From: UBA5336 sp039818165
Lineage (GTDB): Bacteria; Pseudomonadota; Alphaproteobacteria; Caulobacterales; Hyphomonadaceae
Direction: 5' to 3'
DNA: 46,626 nucleotides
NCBI GenBank assembly: GCA_039818165.1
Contig: JBCBUL010000025.1
Span: 1 to 46,626, forward strand
The notes below the pieces were generated by a model. The model was not told the origin of the DNA. It did no database searches and saw only the letters and a list, made by a program, of their open reading frames with translations. The translations under genes and the position numbers were made by a program. Position 1 is the first letter of the stretch. Every line of letters begins with the position of its first letter. Shown piece after piece: positions 26,576 through 35,112 of this stretch.

Positions 26576-27804
26576 CAATTCCGCCCGATCCGCTTATCCC
26601 GCGCGGCGAGCAGCCTCAGCCTCAGCGCATTCAGCTTGATGAAGCCTTCGGCGTCTTTCTGGTCGTAGGCGCCGGCGTCGTCCTCGAACGTGACGTGGGC
26701 TTCTGAGTACAGCGAATAAGGCGAGGTGCGGGCCACCAGGTGCGCCGCGCCCTTGTAGAGCTGCAGGGTCACCTCGCCGGCGACATGGGCCTGGGAGTGG
26801 TCGATGGCGGCCTGGAGCATTTCCCGCTCCGGGCTCCACCAGAAGCCATTGTAGATCAGCTCCGCATAGCGCGGCATCAGCTCATCCTTCAGGTGCCCGG
26901 CGCCGCGGTCCAGCGTGATCTGCTCAATGCCCCTATGCGCCACCAGCAGGATCGTGCCGCCGGGCGTCTCATAGATGCCGCGCGACTTCATGCCGACAAA
27001 ACGGTTTTCGAGCAGGTCCAGCCGGCCAATGCCATGTTTGCGGCCGTATTCATTCAGCGCGGTGAGAAGCGTGGCCGGGCTCATCGCCTCGCCATTGATG
27101 GACACCGCATCGCCTTTTTCAAAGCCGATGGTGATCACTTCCGGCGTGTCGGGGGCGTCCACCGGGTCCACCGTGCGCTGGAACACGAAATCGGGCGCGG
27201 CCTCGCCGGGGTCTTCCAGCACTTTGCCCTCGCTTGAGGTGTGCAGGAGGTTTGCATCGACGCTGAACGGCGCCTCACCGCGCTTGTCATTCGGCACGGG
27301 GATGCCGTGTTCTTCCGCGAAGGCGAGCAGATCGGTGCGGGACTTGAAGCTCCAGTCCCGCCAGGGCGCGATGACGTTGATGTCGGGCTTCAGGGCATAA
27401 TAGCCGAGCTCGAAGCGGACCTGGTCGTTCCCCTTGCCGGTGGCGCCATGGCAAACCGCATCGGCGCCGACCATTTCGGCAATCTCGATCTGGCGCTTGG
27501 CGATCAGTGGGCGGGCGATGGACGTGCCGAGCAGGTAGACGCCCTCATACACCGCATTCGCCCGGAACATGGGGAACACATAGTCGCGCACGAAATCCTC
27601 GCGCAGATCCTCTATGAAGATGTTCTCTTCCGGCAGGCCCATTTGCAGGGCCTTCTGGCGCGCGGGCTCCAGCTCCTCGCCCTGCCCCAGGTCTGCGGTG
27701 AAGGTGACGACCTCACAGCCGAGCTCCGTCTCGAGCCATTTCAGGATGATCGAGGTGTCCAGGCCGCCGGAGTAGGCGAGGACGACTTTCTTGGGCTGGG
27801 TCAT
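26575..27804 (-). CDS. argG: Argininosuccinate synthase
   Basis: Joins citrulline and aspartate with ATP to give argininosuccinate, the penultimate step of arginine synthesis. At 409 residues it is full length. The N-terminal PP-loop LAYSGGLDTSIILKWLE is intact, as are CHGATGKGNDQVRFE (ATP and citrulline binding) and SFKSRTDLLAFAEEHGIPV. AGGAG lies 8 bases before the ATG. It is divergent from the TIR-WD40 gene with 101 bases between. The stop overlaps a low-GC broken gene. Confidence 0.98.
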   Translation of the reverse strand: MTQPKKVVLAYSGGLDTSIILKWLETELGCEVVTFTADLGQGEELEPARQKALQMGLPEENIFIEDLREDFVRDYVFPMFRANAVYEGVYLLGTSIARPLIAKRQIEIAEMVGADAVCHGATGKGNDQVRFELGYYALKPDINVIAPWRDWSFKSRTDLLAFAEEHGIPVPNDKRGEAPFSVDANLLHTSSEGKVLEDPGEAAPDFVFQRTVDPVDAPDTPEVITIGFEKGDAVSINGEAMSPATLLTALNEYGRKHGIGRLDLLENRFVGMKSRGIYETPGGTILLVAHRGIEQITLDRGAGHLKDELMPRYAELIYNGFWWSPEREMLQAAIDHSQAHVAGEVTLQLYKGAAHLVARTSPYSLYSEAHVTFEDDAGAYDQKDAEGFIKLNALRLRLLAARDKRIGRN

Positions 27805-27905
27805 GGGGCGCTCCTGTCAATCGATCCCGATTAGCGGACCCCGCCGCGATTGCAAGGCGCGCCCGCCCGGCTTAGGGTTTTGCCAGACCGTTTCGGGGGA
27901 GACGC

Positions 27906-29981
27906 ATGGAAACCGGGCAACCTGCCAACGAAAAGCTGAAAGTCTTCGTCTCCTATTCTCGGGCGGATGTGGCCGATGCGGACCAGATCGTCGCTCTGCT
28001 CGACAAGGAATGCTTCCAGCCGATCATCGATCGTCATAGCATCGAGAAGGGCGCGGAATGGGAGCCGCGGCTCGGCGCGCTTCTGTTTGAGTGTGACAAG
28101 GTGGTGTTTGTCCTCACCGAAAACTCCGCCGCCTCCCCGGTGTGCCAGTGGGAGGTGGACGAGGCCGCCCGTCTCGGCAAGCCCATGGTGCCGGTGACCC
28201 TGCGCGACCTGCCAGAGGGCACGGAGCCGCCGCAGAAACTCAAGGACCGCAACTACATCTTCCTCTATTCCAAGGCCGATGTGCCGGGCTCGGGCTGGTT
28301 CACCGGCTCCCAGGACCTGGTTGAGTGGCTCCGCTCGGACCTCGCCTGGACGCGCCAGCGCACGCGGCTGATGGAGCGCGCGCAGCAGTATACGGCCAAT
28401 CCGGTAGAGGCGCAGCTGATGCGCGGTGAGGTGCTGCAGGCGGCGCTGGCGTTCGCGGCCGGCGCGCCGAAGGGCGAAACGATCCCGCAGGCGGTGTCAG
28501 ACTACATCACCGCCAGCGAAGCCGCCGAAGCGCGGCTGAAAGCCGAAGCCGAGGCAGATCTGGCAGAGCGGGAAGCGGCCGTGCAGCGGGCGCAGGAGGC
28601 GGTTGAGACGGAGCAGGCCGCGCTGAAAAAGGCGGAGCGGGCCCAACGCGGCGCCCGGCGCGCGACGTGGTTAGGTTTGGTCGCCGCCGTCGCGCTTACC
28701 ATAATTGGGGGGCTTGCCACATGGTACGCCACAGACCGGGCGCTGGATGCACAGACGCTGCGCAGCCAGCTGTTTGCGGGGGAAGCGGTCACTCAGTTTG
28801 AGGCAGGTGAAGACGTGCACGCCTTCCTCCTTGCCCTAATCGGCGAACCTGCCGCCCAACAAGGCCTGATCGAGCCGTATTTTCGTGAATCCAATTCTAC
28901 GTCCCAAACTGTGCTCGAACATGCTATGACGCACAGCAAACTTGATGCTGAATTTGTATCTGAGAGACCAATTCTAGCTGTCGCAGTTCATCCGTCTGAT
29001 CCAAGGCTGATCTTGACGAGCCACGAAGATACCACCGCAAAGCTCTGGCGCATTGGGGAGGACGCCCCCCTCCAGATTTTTGAGGGGCATGGGGACCGAG
29101 TGCACTCCGTCGCGTTTCACCCAGATGGCGAGCGCATCCTGACGGGGTCATGGGATGACACCGCAAGGCTCTGGCGCATCGGGGAGGACGCCCCCCTCCA
29201 GACTTTTGAGGGGCATGTGGGCTCGGTGTACTCCGTCGCTTTTCACCCCGATGGGGCGCACATCCTGACGGGGTCTGGTGACTCCACAGCAAAGCTCTGG
29301 CGCATCGGTGAGGACGCCCCCCTCCAGACTTTTGAGGAGCATGAGGGCTCGGTGAACGCCGTTGCCATTCACCCCGATGGGGCGCGCATCCTGACGGGGG
29401 CAGGTGATGACACCGCAAAGCTCTGGCGCATCGGTGAGGACGCCCCCCTCCAGACCTTCAACGGGCATGCAGGCGCGGTGACATCCGTCGCCTTTCACCA
29501 CGATGGCGAGCGCATCCTGACAGGGTCATGGGATGACACCGCAAAGCTCTGGCGCATCGGCGAGGACGCCCCCATCCAGACCTTTGGGGGGCATGAGGGC
29601 ATGGTGGATGCCGTCGCCTTTCACCCCGATGGGAACCGCATCCTGACGGGGTCATGGGACGCCACCGCAAAGCTCTGGCGCATCGGGGAGGACGCCCCCC
29701 TCCAGACTTTTGAGGGGCATGAGCGCCCGGTGCTATCCGTCGCAATTCACCCCGATGGGGAGCGCCTCCTGATGGGGTCAATTAATACCAGCGCAAAGCT
29801 CTGGGCGCTCCATGACTTCCTGCTCCTCTCCCCGGACGAACAGGTCGTCGAGGCCTGTGCCATGCTCGATCGCATGACCAATCGGCCCTGGCTGACGGAT
29901 GAGGATCGGCAGGCGATTCCGGTGCTGCGGGGGCTTAGCGATGCCGAGCTGGACCCTTGCGACCTGCGCCCGCCGCCCTAA
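27906..29981 (+). CDS. TIR - coiled coil - transmembrane - WD40 protein
   Basis: A 691-residue protein. Residues 11-145 form a TIR domain: KVFVSYSRAD opens it, and SPVCQWEVDEA carries the expected catalytic Glu (Glu83), so NAD+ cleavage is possible. Residues 203-252 are a charged, heptad-like helix (coiled coil). Residues 255-273 are a single membrane helix preceded by a strongly basic stretch (KKAERAQRGARR), predicting TIR in the cytoplasm and the rest in the periplasm. After a linker come seven WD repeats (about 356-635) spaced exactly 42 residues, then a short tail with two Cys. The start follows GGGGGAGA. This resembles STAND-type WD40 proteins with TIR replacing the usual effector. A sensing or immune role is inference. 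Confidence 0.85.
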   Translation: METGQPANEKLKVFVSYSRADVADADQIVALLDKECFQPIIDRHSIEKGAEWEPRLGALLFECDKVVFVLTENSAASPVCQWEVDEAARLGKPMVPVTLRDLPEGTEPPQKLKDRNYIFLYSKADVPGSGWFTGSQDLVEWLRSDLAWTRQRTRLMERAQQYTANPVEAQLMRGEVLQAALAFAAGAPKGETIPQAVSDYITASEAAEARLKAEAEADLAEREAAVQRAQEAVETEQAALKKAERAQRGARRATWLGLVAAVALTIIGGLATWYATDRALDAQTLRSQLFAGEAVTQFEAGEDVHAFLLALIGEPAAQQGLIEPYFRESNSTSQTVLEHAMTHSKLDAEFVSERPILAVAVHPSDPRLILTSHEDTTAKLWRIGEDAPLQIFEGHGDRVHSVAFHPDGERILTGSWDDTARLWRIGEDAPLQTFEGHVGSVYSVAFHPDGAHILTGSGDSTAKLWRIGEDAPLQTFEEHEGSVNAVAIHPDGARILTGAGDDTAKLWRIGEDAPLQTFNGHAGAVTSVAFHHDGERILTGSWDDTAKLWRIGEDAPIQTFGGHEGMVDAVAFHPDGNRILTGSWDATAKLWRIGEDAPLQTFEGHERPVLSVAIHPDGERLLMGSINTSAKLWALHDFLLLSPDEQVVEACAMLDRMTNRPWLTDEDRQAIPVLRGLSDAELDPCDLRPPP
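28971..29810 (+). repeat. Seven tandem 126-bp WD-repeat units
   Basis: The region encodes seven blades of 42 residues. Six share the nearly invariant string LWRIGEDAPLQTF and the linker HPDGxRILTGS. Conservation is visible at DNA level too, including synonymous sites, which points to recent unit duplication or gene conversion. The spacing is exact, with no partial copies. Confidence 0.9.
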
Positions 29982-31483
29982 CGCCTTCTCCCGCCCAAAA
30001 TCCCGCGCAGGACGTAGCGGGAGATTTCTCGGGCGATGGTGCGGCCGGCCTGTTTGGAGGTGGTTTCCCAGACGGTCTGGCGGCCGGAGGAGCGTTTGCG
30101 GCGCGACTTGGATTTCTCGGCCTGTTCTTTCGCCCGTTCTTCCTCGCGGGCGAGCTTTTCAGCCGCTTCGGCGGCGTCTTCTTCCTTCTTCAGCAGGATC
30201 TCGTAGGCGCTTTCGCGGTCGATCGCCTCGTCATATTTCATGGAGACGGGCGAGACCTCCATCACCTCCGCGCGCTCCCCGCCAATGGCCGGGCCAAGGC
30301 GCGAGGAGGGCGGGCGGACCAGCGTGCGCTGCACGATGCCCGGCGCGCCTTTCGCGTCCAGTGTGGAGACCAGGGCTTCGCCGACGCCGAGCTCCGTGAT
30401 GGCCTCGCCCGTGTCAAAGGCCGGATTAGGCCGGAAACTCTCCGAGGCGGCCCTGACGCCCTTTCGCTCCGACGGGGTGTAGGCGCGCAGGGCATGCTGG
30501 ATGCGGTTGCCGAGTTGGGCGAGCACACTGTCTGGCAGGTCGCGCGGGTTCTGCGTCACGAAGAAGACCCCCACCCCCTTGGAGCGGATGAGGCGCACCA
30601 CCTGCTCAATCTTTTGAACCAGGGCGCTGGGCGCGGAATCAAACAGCAAGTGCGCTTCATCGAAGAAGAAGACCAGCTTCGGCTTGTCCGGGTCGCCCAC
30701 TTCGGGAAGCTCTTCGAAGAGTTTCGACAGGAGCCAGAGCAGGAAGGTGGAATAGAGGCGCGGGCTGTTGATCAGCTTCGTGGAGTCCAGCACCGAGACA
30801 TAGCCGCGCCCGTCGCGGGTGGTGCGCATCAGGTCTGGCAATTCCAGGGCCGGCTCGCCGAAAAACAGCTCCGCCCCCTCCCGCTCAAGAACGAGCAGGC
30901 GGCGCTGAATGGCGCCAAGGCTTTGCGGCGCGACATTGCCATACTCGCGGGAAATCTCATCGCGCACGGCCTTGTCGCCCATATGGGCGAGCAACTTGCG
31001 CAGGTCTTTCAGGTCGAGCAGGAGCCAGCCCTGATCGTCAGCGTATTCAAACGCGATGGTCAGCACGCCTTCCTGGGTCTCGGTCAGGTCCATCAGGCGG
31101 GCCAGCAGAAGTGGCCCCATCTCGGCGATCGTGGCACGCACAGGATGGCCCTGTTCACCGAACACATCCCAGAAGATGGTCGGCGTGTCGTCATATCCAT
31201 AATCGTCAAAGCCGATCTTCTCGGCCCGCGAGATCAGCTTGTCATGCAGCTTGTGCTCCGGGCTGCCGGACTGGCTGATGCCGCTGAGATCGCCTTTCAC
31301 ATCGGCGCAGAACACCGGCACACCGGCATTGGAAAACCCCTCGGCCAGGATCTGTAGCGTGACCGTTTTGCCCGTGCCGGTGGCGCCGGCCACAAGGCCA
31401 TGGCGATTGGCCCGGTTCAGAAGCAGCGCCTGGGGCTCGTTCTGCTCGGGTCCGCCGCCGCCGATGAAGATGGAGTCTGCCAT
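29978..31483 (-). CDS. YjgR/DUF853 family HerA-like ATPase
   Basis: A 501-residue P-loop ATPase of the HerA/FtsK type. Walker A is GATGTGKTVTL and Walker B is LVFFFDEAHLLF; FCADVKGDLSGISQ and ILLKKEEDAAEAAE-like sequences match the DUF853 (YjgR) family. The C-terminus is rich in Lys/Arg/Glu (residues 440-475). The family is widespread in Proteobacteria and of uncertain role. Its stop overlaps the end of the convergent TIR-WD40 gene by 4 bases. Confidence 0.92.
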   Translation of the reverse strand: MADSIFIGGGGPEQNEPQALLLNRANRHGLVAGATGTGKTVTLQILAEGFSNAGVPVFCADVKGDLSGISQSGSPEHKLHDKLISRAEKIGFDDYGYDDTPTIFWDVFGEQGHPVRATIAEMGPLLLARLMDLTETQEGVLTIAFEYADDQGWLLLDLKDLRKLLAHMGDKAVRDEISREYGNVAPQSLGAIQRRLLVLEREGAELFFGEPALELPDLMRTTRDGRGYVSVLDSTKLINSPRLYSTFLLWLLSKLFEELPEVGDPDKPKLVFFFDEAHLLFDSAPSALVQKIEQVVRLIRSKGVGVFFVTQNPRDLPDSVLAQLGNRIQHALRAYTPSERKGVRAASESFRPNPAFDTGEAITELGVGEALVSTLDAKGAPGIVQRTLVRPPSSRLGPAIGGERAEVMEVSPVSMKYDEAIDRESAYEILLKKEEDAAEAAEKLAREEERAKEQAEKSKSRRKRSSGRQTVWETTSKQAGRTIAREISRYVLRGILGGRRR

Positions 31484-31564
31484 GGACTTTGCCCTCGCGC
31501 TGTCATGATTCTGCGTACTAGCGGGCTGGTATATCAGACCGCCCAGGATCGCCAGACCCCAGTG

Positions 31565-32191
31565 TTAGGCGGGGTCTTCATCTTCTGCGGCCGGCAACTC
31601 AACGGAGTAGATATCCACATCGATTTCGTGGAACCAATTGGGTGGCGGTTCGCGGTCGAGCACTTCGGCGATCGATGAGAGCACTTCATCTTCGCCGTAG
31701 AGTGAATCGCTGAAGGCGTATGTCATCAGGTCGAAAAAGCCCCTCGACGTTGATCCCAACTCCGTCAGCGCCATCGCATACCGATCATAGGTGCCTTCCA
31801 GATCCTCCATGCCGGTATAGGGGGAAGACAATTGTGCCACACGGTCCGGCGCCATCCCAGTAAACACTCCGGTCGCCAGGGCAGATTGGTAGGCCACATC
31901 CGACAACCGGGCCGCACCGAGGCCGCGATAGTCAACCTGCGGCCCGGTTTCTCCTCGAAATGAAGCATTCCGCGCCTCAACCAGGTCCGGCAGAAGCCTG
32001 ATATGGTAGGCCCGCGCTTCCTCAAGCACGGCATAATTTGCGCTAAGCTCCGCCAGAATCATGGTTTCCGCACGATCGCGACGTTCAGCTTCCTTCGAAG
32101 CGCCGTACCATCCGTTCAATGCCAGCCCGAGCAGCACGCCAAACACGATTGCAGCAAACTCCGCTGCGATCAGCGCATAGTTTCTGTGCAT
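31565..32191 (-). CDS. Single-pass membrane protein of unknown function
   Basis: A 208-residue protein. The N-terminal helix IAAEFAAIVFGVLLGLALNGW crosses the membrane and is followed by a charged heptad-like helix (KEAERRDRAETMILAELSANYAVLEEARAYH). The form, with a short N-terminus, one membrane helix and ERRDRAE-type coil, recurs in small unknown proteins of Alphaproteobacteria. The acidic tail (PAAEDEDPA) is unremarkable. The ATG at 32191 has GGAG upstream; an earlier in-frame start would add 18 polar residues. Confidence 0.6.
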   Translation of the reverse strand: MHRNYALIAAEFAAIVFGVLLGLALNGWYGASKEAERRDRAETMILAELSANYAVLEEARAYHIRLLPDLVEARNASFRGETGPQVDYRGLGAARLSDVAYQSALATGVFTGMAPDRVAQLSSPYTGMEDLEGTYDRYAMALTELGSTSRGFFDLMTYAFSDSLYGEDEVLSSIAEVLDREPPPNWFHEIDVDIYSVELPAAEDEDPA

Positions 32192-32254
32192 GCTCAGGCT
32201 CCATTGTTCCCGGTCGAGTGTTTCAGAATACGCGCTTACCCACAAACTGTCTGG

Positions 32255-33211
32255 TTACCCGTCGCGCTCCGCCCAGACTTTCAGGATGTGATGGGCCACG
32301 GCCATGGGCGGTGGGCAGAAAAACCGGGGGTGGTCTCCCGCCAGCATCGCGCGCGCCTCATCGCGTGTGATCCAATAGGCTTCTTCCAGCTCGTCCTGCT
32401 CGACGGAAATCTCTTCGCTGTCGGCCGGGATGAGGATGCCGACCATGAGTGAAGAGGGGAGCGGCCAGGGCTGGCAGAAGAGATATTCAGCGTTGGCCGG
32501 ATCAGACTTGATGCCCGCTTCCTCTTCCAGTTCCCGACTCGCGGCCTGTTCGACGGTTTCGCCCGGCTCCACAAAGCCTGCCAGGGCCGAAATAAAGCCT
32601 GCAGGCCAGCCCGCCTGGCGCGCCATGAGACACTTGTCGCCGCGATGGGCGAGCATGATGGCCACGGGGTCAGTGCGCGGAAAGTGCTCTGCGCCGCAGG
32701 CCGGGCAGACCCGCTTCCAACCAGCTTCCACCACATTGCTTTGCGCGCCGCAGTTGGAGCAGAAGCCGTGACGACCGTGCCATTCGAACAGGGATCGCGC
32801 CGTTGATGCCAGATTGGCCTCCAGGGCGCCAAGAACACCAGCGGCCCCGCGCATATCTTCAAAACTCGCAAGGCCGGCGATGGGGCTTGCGCCTAAATCC
32901 CAGTCCGCGGGCATATCCAGCGCGAAAATGGGCGACCCTTGTGTGTCTTCGCCCAGAAACACCTCGCCCTGCGCGCCGAGCTTGTAGGCCTCCGGTCCCA
33001 GCCAGAACAAGGGCCGCGACGGGCCATGGTGACGCTGGCCAAATCCGGGCACGGCCCCTTCTCCGTCCAGCAAGGGCTCTCCACCGCGCATCAGGAGCAC
33101 AAGAACGTTCGGGTCCTGCCGGGCTGTCTCGAGCCAGGCGGCGTCTGTGCGGTGATGGGCGGCGCGGTCAACGGGGTTGGCGGCCAGGGGCAAGTCGTTG
33201 GATGTTGTCAT
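32255..33211 (-). CDS. nudC: NAD(+) diphosphatase (NudC)
   Basis: Hydrolyses NAD(H) to NMN and AMP and, in characterised bacteria, removes NAD caps from RNA 5' ends. The 318-residue product has a zinc ribbon (CSNCGAQ and CPACGAEHFPRTDP) followed by a perfect Nudix box, GX5EX7REUXEEXGU, starting GFVEPGE. The C-terminal SQPW-like signature appears as FCQPWPLPSSLM, matching the NADH-pyrophosphatase subgroup. It lies 63 bases from the membrane protein gene downstream and next to the SRP RNA. Confidence 0.95.
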   Translation of the reverse strand: MTTSNDLPLAANPVDRAAHHRTDAAWLETARQDPNVLVLLMRGGEPLLDGEGAVPGFGQRHHGPSRPLFWLGPEAYKLGAQGEVFLGEDTQGSPIFALDMPADWDLGASPIAGLASFEDMRGAAGVLGALEANLASTARSLFEWHGRHGFCSNCGAQSNVVEAGWKRVCPACGAEHFPRTDPVAIMLAHRGDKCLMARQAGWPAGFISALAGFVEPGETVEQAASRELEEEAGIKSDPANAEYLFCQPWPLPSSLMVGILIPADSEEISVEQDELEEAYWITRDEARAMLAGDHPRFFCPPPMAVAHHILKVWAERDG

Positions 33212-33255
33212 CCCTCGGGTTCAGCGAAGAATAGCAGCGCGGTCAAGCCACCCCC

Positions 33256-33284
33256 TTGCGCGAAAGCACCGAAGCCGCGATATA
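33256..33284 (+). promoter_or_regulatory. Likely promoter of the SRP RNA
   Basis: TTGCGC (33256-33261) and GATATA (33279-33284) are spaced by 17 bases, and a start 6-7 bases later would fall on the predicted 5' end of the SRP RNA (near 33290). This match in position is the main support. Confidence 0.55.
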
Positions 33285-33286
33285 GC

Positions 33287-33383
33287 CCGCTGGAGGCTGG
33301 CGGCGGACGAGCCGCTCGCCAACCGGGTCAGGTCCGGAAGGAAGCAGCCCTAACGAGTCCCGTTCGGGTCGCTGTCCAGTCTC
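33287..33383 (+). ncRNA. ffs: Signal recognition particle RNA, small bacterial type (4.5S)
   Basis: The universal SRP core is present: GGGTCAGGTCCGGAAGGAAG followed by CAGCCCTAA, which binds Ffh through the symmetric and asymmetric loops and GGAA tetraloop. The ends pair (GCTGGA near 33289 with TCCAG at 33375-33379) with further pairing between GGCGG/GACGAGC and the 3' strand, giving the usual single hairpin of about 95 nt. The ends are set by pairing and are good to a few bases. It guides membrane-protein ribosomes to the SRP receptor. Confidence 0.92.
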
Positions 33384-33573
33384 CTTCCTCGCTGTGTTCC
33401 CGTATCGCTCCGCTCACATGGAACGCGCTCAGGGCTACTCTCCATTATATCCCCGTATCCCTGCACCGGCGCGAGCTCGCGGCAATCGACCGGAAGCAAC
33501 GCTTCCCTTTCCGGCGAAACTGTTCCACGCTTCGACAAACAATAAAGAAACAATCCCGTGGGAGGCCCCAATC

Positions 33574-35103
33574 ATGAGCGACGTGCCCATTTCGCCAGAT
33601 ACGCCGACGCGCGATGCCGCCGAACTCGCAGGTAATGCGGCAGTTACGGGAGGCCCCTTCGGCATTAAAGGACTCGCCTGGGCGGTCTTCGAAGGCGCAC
33701 GTAACCCCTACTACAACATGATCGTGATCTACATTTTCGCGCCGTACTACGCCGATGTCATCATCGGCGGCGGTGCAGACGGGCTCAGCCTGACCGGCCT
33801 CACAATTACGATTGCTGGTATCATAACGGCACTGACCGCTCCGTTCCTCGGGGTCATCGCTGACAAGGCGGGGCTTCGAAAGCCTCCCATCGCCATTTTT
33901 ATCACCTTGCTCTGCATCTGTTCTGCGGCGCTTTGGTGGACCACGCCGAACGGCCCGTTCAAGGTCTGGTCCACGATGGCGATCCTGGCCTTCGCATATT
34001 GCTGCTACGGGTATAGCGAAGTGCTGCACAATGCGATGCTGCCCCAGGCGGGCGAACCGAAGGCCCTGCCCTACATTTCCGGCCTCGGTCTTGCCATGGG
34101 CAATATTCTCAGCGTCGGTATCATCCTGTTCTTCCTGATCGCCCTGCTCCTGCCCGCGACACCTTTTGCCGGGGTGGGTCCCATCCCTACGTCTCCGATG
34201 TTTGGGCTCAACCCCGAAACGCATGATGCCCAACGCCTCTCTGGGCCGTTCGTCGCGGTTTGGATGGCGCTCTTGATGATCCCCTTTTTCCTGTTCATGC
34301 CCGACAACAAAGCCACGGGTTTAAGTTGGAAGAACGCCACTGCAAACTTCTTTTATGGCTTGCCAAACGAGGCCGGCATTCGGTCCGAATCCTTCGGCGA
34401 GCGTATGTCGAAGTTCAGCGACTATCTTGCTGATCTGTTCAAAACTCAGCCTCAGGTAATGCGTTTCTTGATCGCAAGAACGATCTACGCCGATGCCATG
34501 GCCGCACTGTTGACCATGGGTGCCGTCTTTGCAGGGGGCTTCTTTGGCTGGACGGACGTAGAAATCCTGATCTTCGGACTTGCAGGACTGACCTTCGGGG
34601 CGATTGGCGGATTTGTCGGCGGCGCGCTCGACCGCTGGCTGGGGCCCAAAATGGCACTGATCGTCGAACTCAGTACGCTCATCATACTCTTATTTGTTCA
34701 GCTCTCGATCACGCCGCAAAGCCTGTTCTTTGGCCTGGTGGACGGCAGCCAACCGGTGTGGGCCTCACCGTTCTTCTCAACCCTTTCAGACGTTGTGTAT
34801 TTTTCATTCATCATTCCCGTCGCGATCGCCGTTGTGGCTTGCATCAGTTCCAGCCGGTACATGCTGGTCCATATCGCGCCACCGGCCCGGATTGGTGAGT
34901 TCTTCGGGTTGTATGCCATCGCTGGCACGGTGACAGTCTGGATGGGTCCAGGACTTGTCACGCTGTTGACGTTCGTCACCGGAAATCAGCGGATCGGCAT
35001 GGGCGGCATCGGCGTGATGTTCCTGATCGGCCTGTTCGTTCTCTGGAGTGTCAAAGCTGACAAGACGCCAGAGCACATGAAAGCCGAAGAAGACCGATAC
35101 TAG
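33574..35103 (+). CDS. MFS transporter, UMF1/Atg22-like
   Basis: A 509-residue membrane transporter with about 11-12 helices. The N-terminal KGLAWAVFEGARNPYYNMIV, then IFAPYYAD, and ALTAPFLGVIADKAGLRKP (the MFS loop 2-3 motif) match the UMF1 family. The substrate is unknown. The ATG at 33574 follows GGGAGG at 8 bases; the open frame reaches back to 33394 but that part is not coding-like. A small GGAAGC/GCTTCC hairpin lies at about 33496-33510 between the SRP RNA and this gene. Converges on cysQ with a 9-base gap. Confidence 0.75.
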   Translation: MSDVPISPDTPTRDAAELAGNAAVTGGPFGIKGLAWAVFEGARNPYYNMIVIYIFAPYYADVIIGGGADGLSLTGLTITIAGIITALTAPFLGVIADKAGLRKPPIAIFITLLCICSAALWWTTPNGPFKVWSTMAILAFAYCCYGYSEVLHNAMLPQAGEPKALPYISGLGLAMGNILSVGIILFFLIALLLPATPFAGVGPIPTSPMFGLNPETHDAQRLSGPFVAVWMALLMIPFFLFMPDNKATGLSWKNATANFFYGLPNEAGIRSESFGERMSKFSDYLADLFKTQPQVMRFLIARTIYADAMAALLTMGAVFAGGFFGWTDVEILIFGLAGLTFGAIGGFVGGALDRWLGPKMALIVELSTLIILLFVQLSITPQSLFFGLVDGSQPVWASPFFSTLSDVVYFSFIIPVAIAVVACISSSRYMLVHIAPPARIGEFFGLYAIAGTVTVWMGPGLVTLLTFVTGNQRIGMGGIGVMFLIGLFVLWSVKADKTPEHMKAEEDRY

Positions 35104-35112
35104 TCTTCGCGG

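Noticed and set aside
28971..29810. Regular tandem repeats that might be a CRISPR array or minisatellite
   Set aside because: The 126-base period keeps the reading frame and encodes WD blades; there are no short repeats with unique spacers.
29957..31357. A 466-codon open frame antisense to the DUF853 ATPase
   Set aside because: The real gene on the other strand has clear Walker motifs and family identity. The antisense frame has no recognisable domain and arises from GC-rich codon use.
29978..31483. HerA-like ATPase next to a TIR protein as a two-gene defence system
   Set aside because: The ATPase is of the common YjgR/DUF853 type found widely outside defence contexts, and it is convergent with, not co-directional to, the TIR gene.
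32255..33211. NudC as a partner of the TIR NADase (shared NAD theme)
   Set aside because: NudC is a common housekeeping gene lying beyond two unrelated genes; proximity alone is not evidence.
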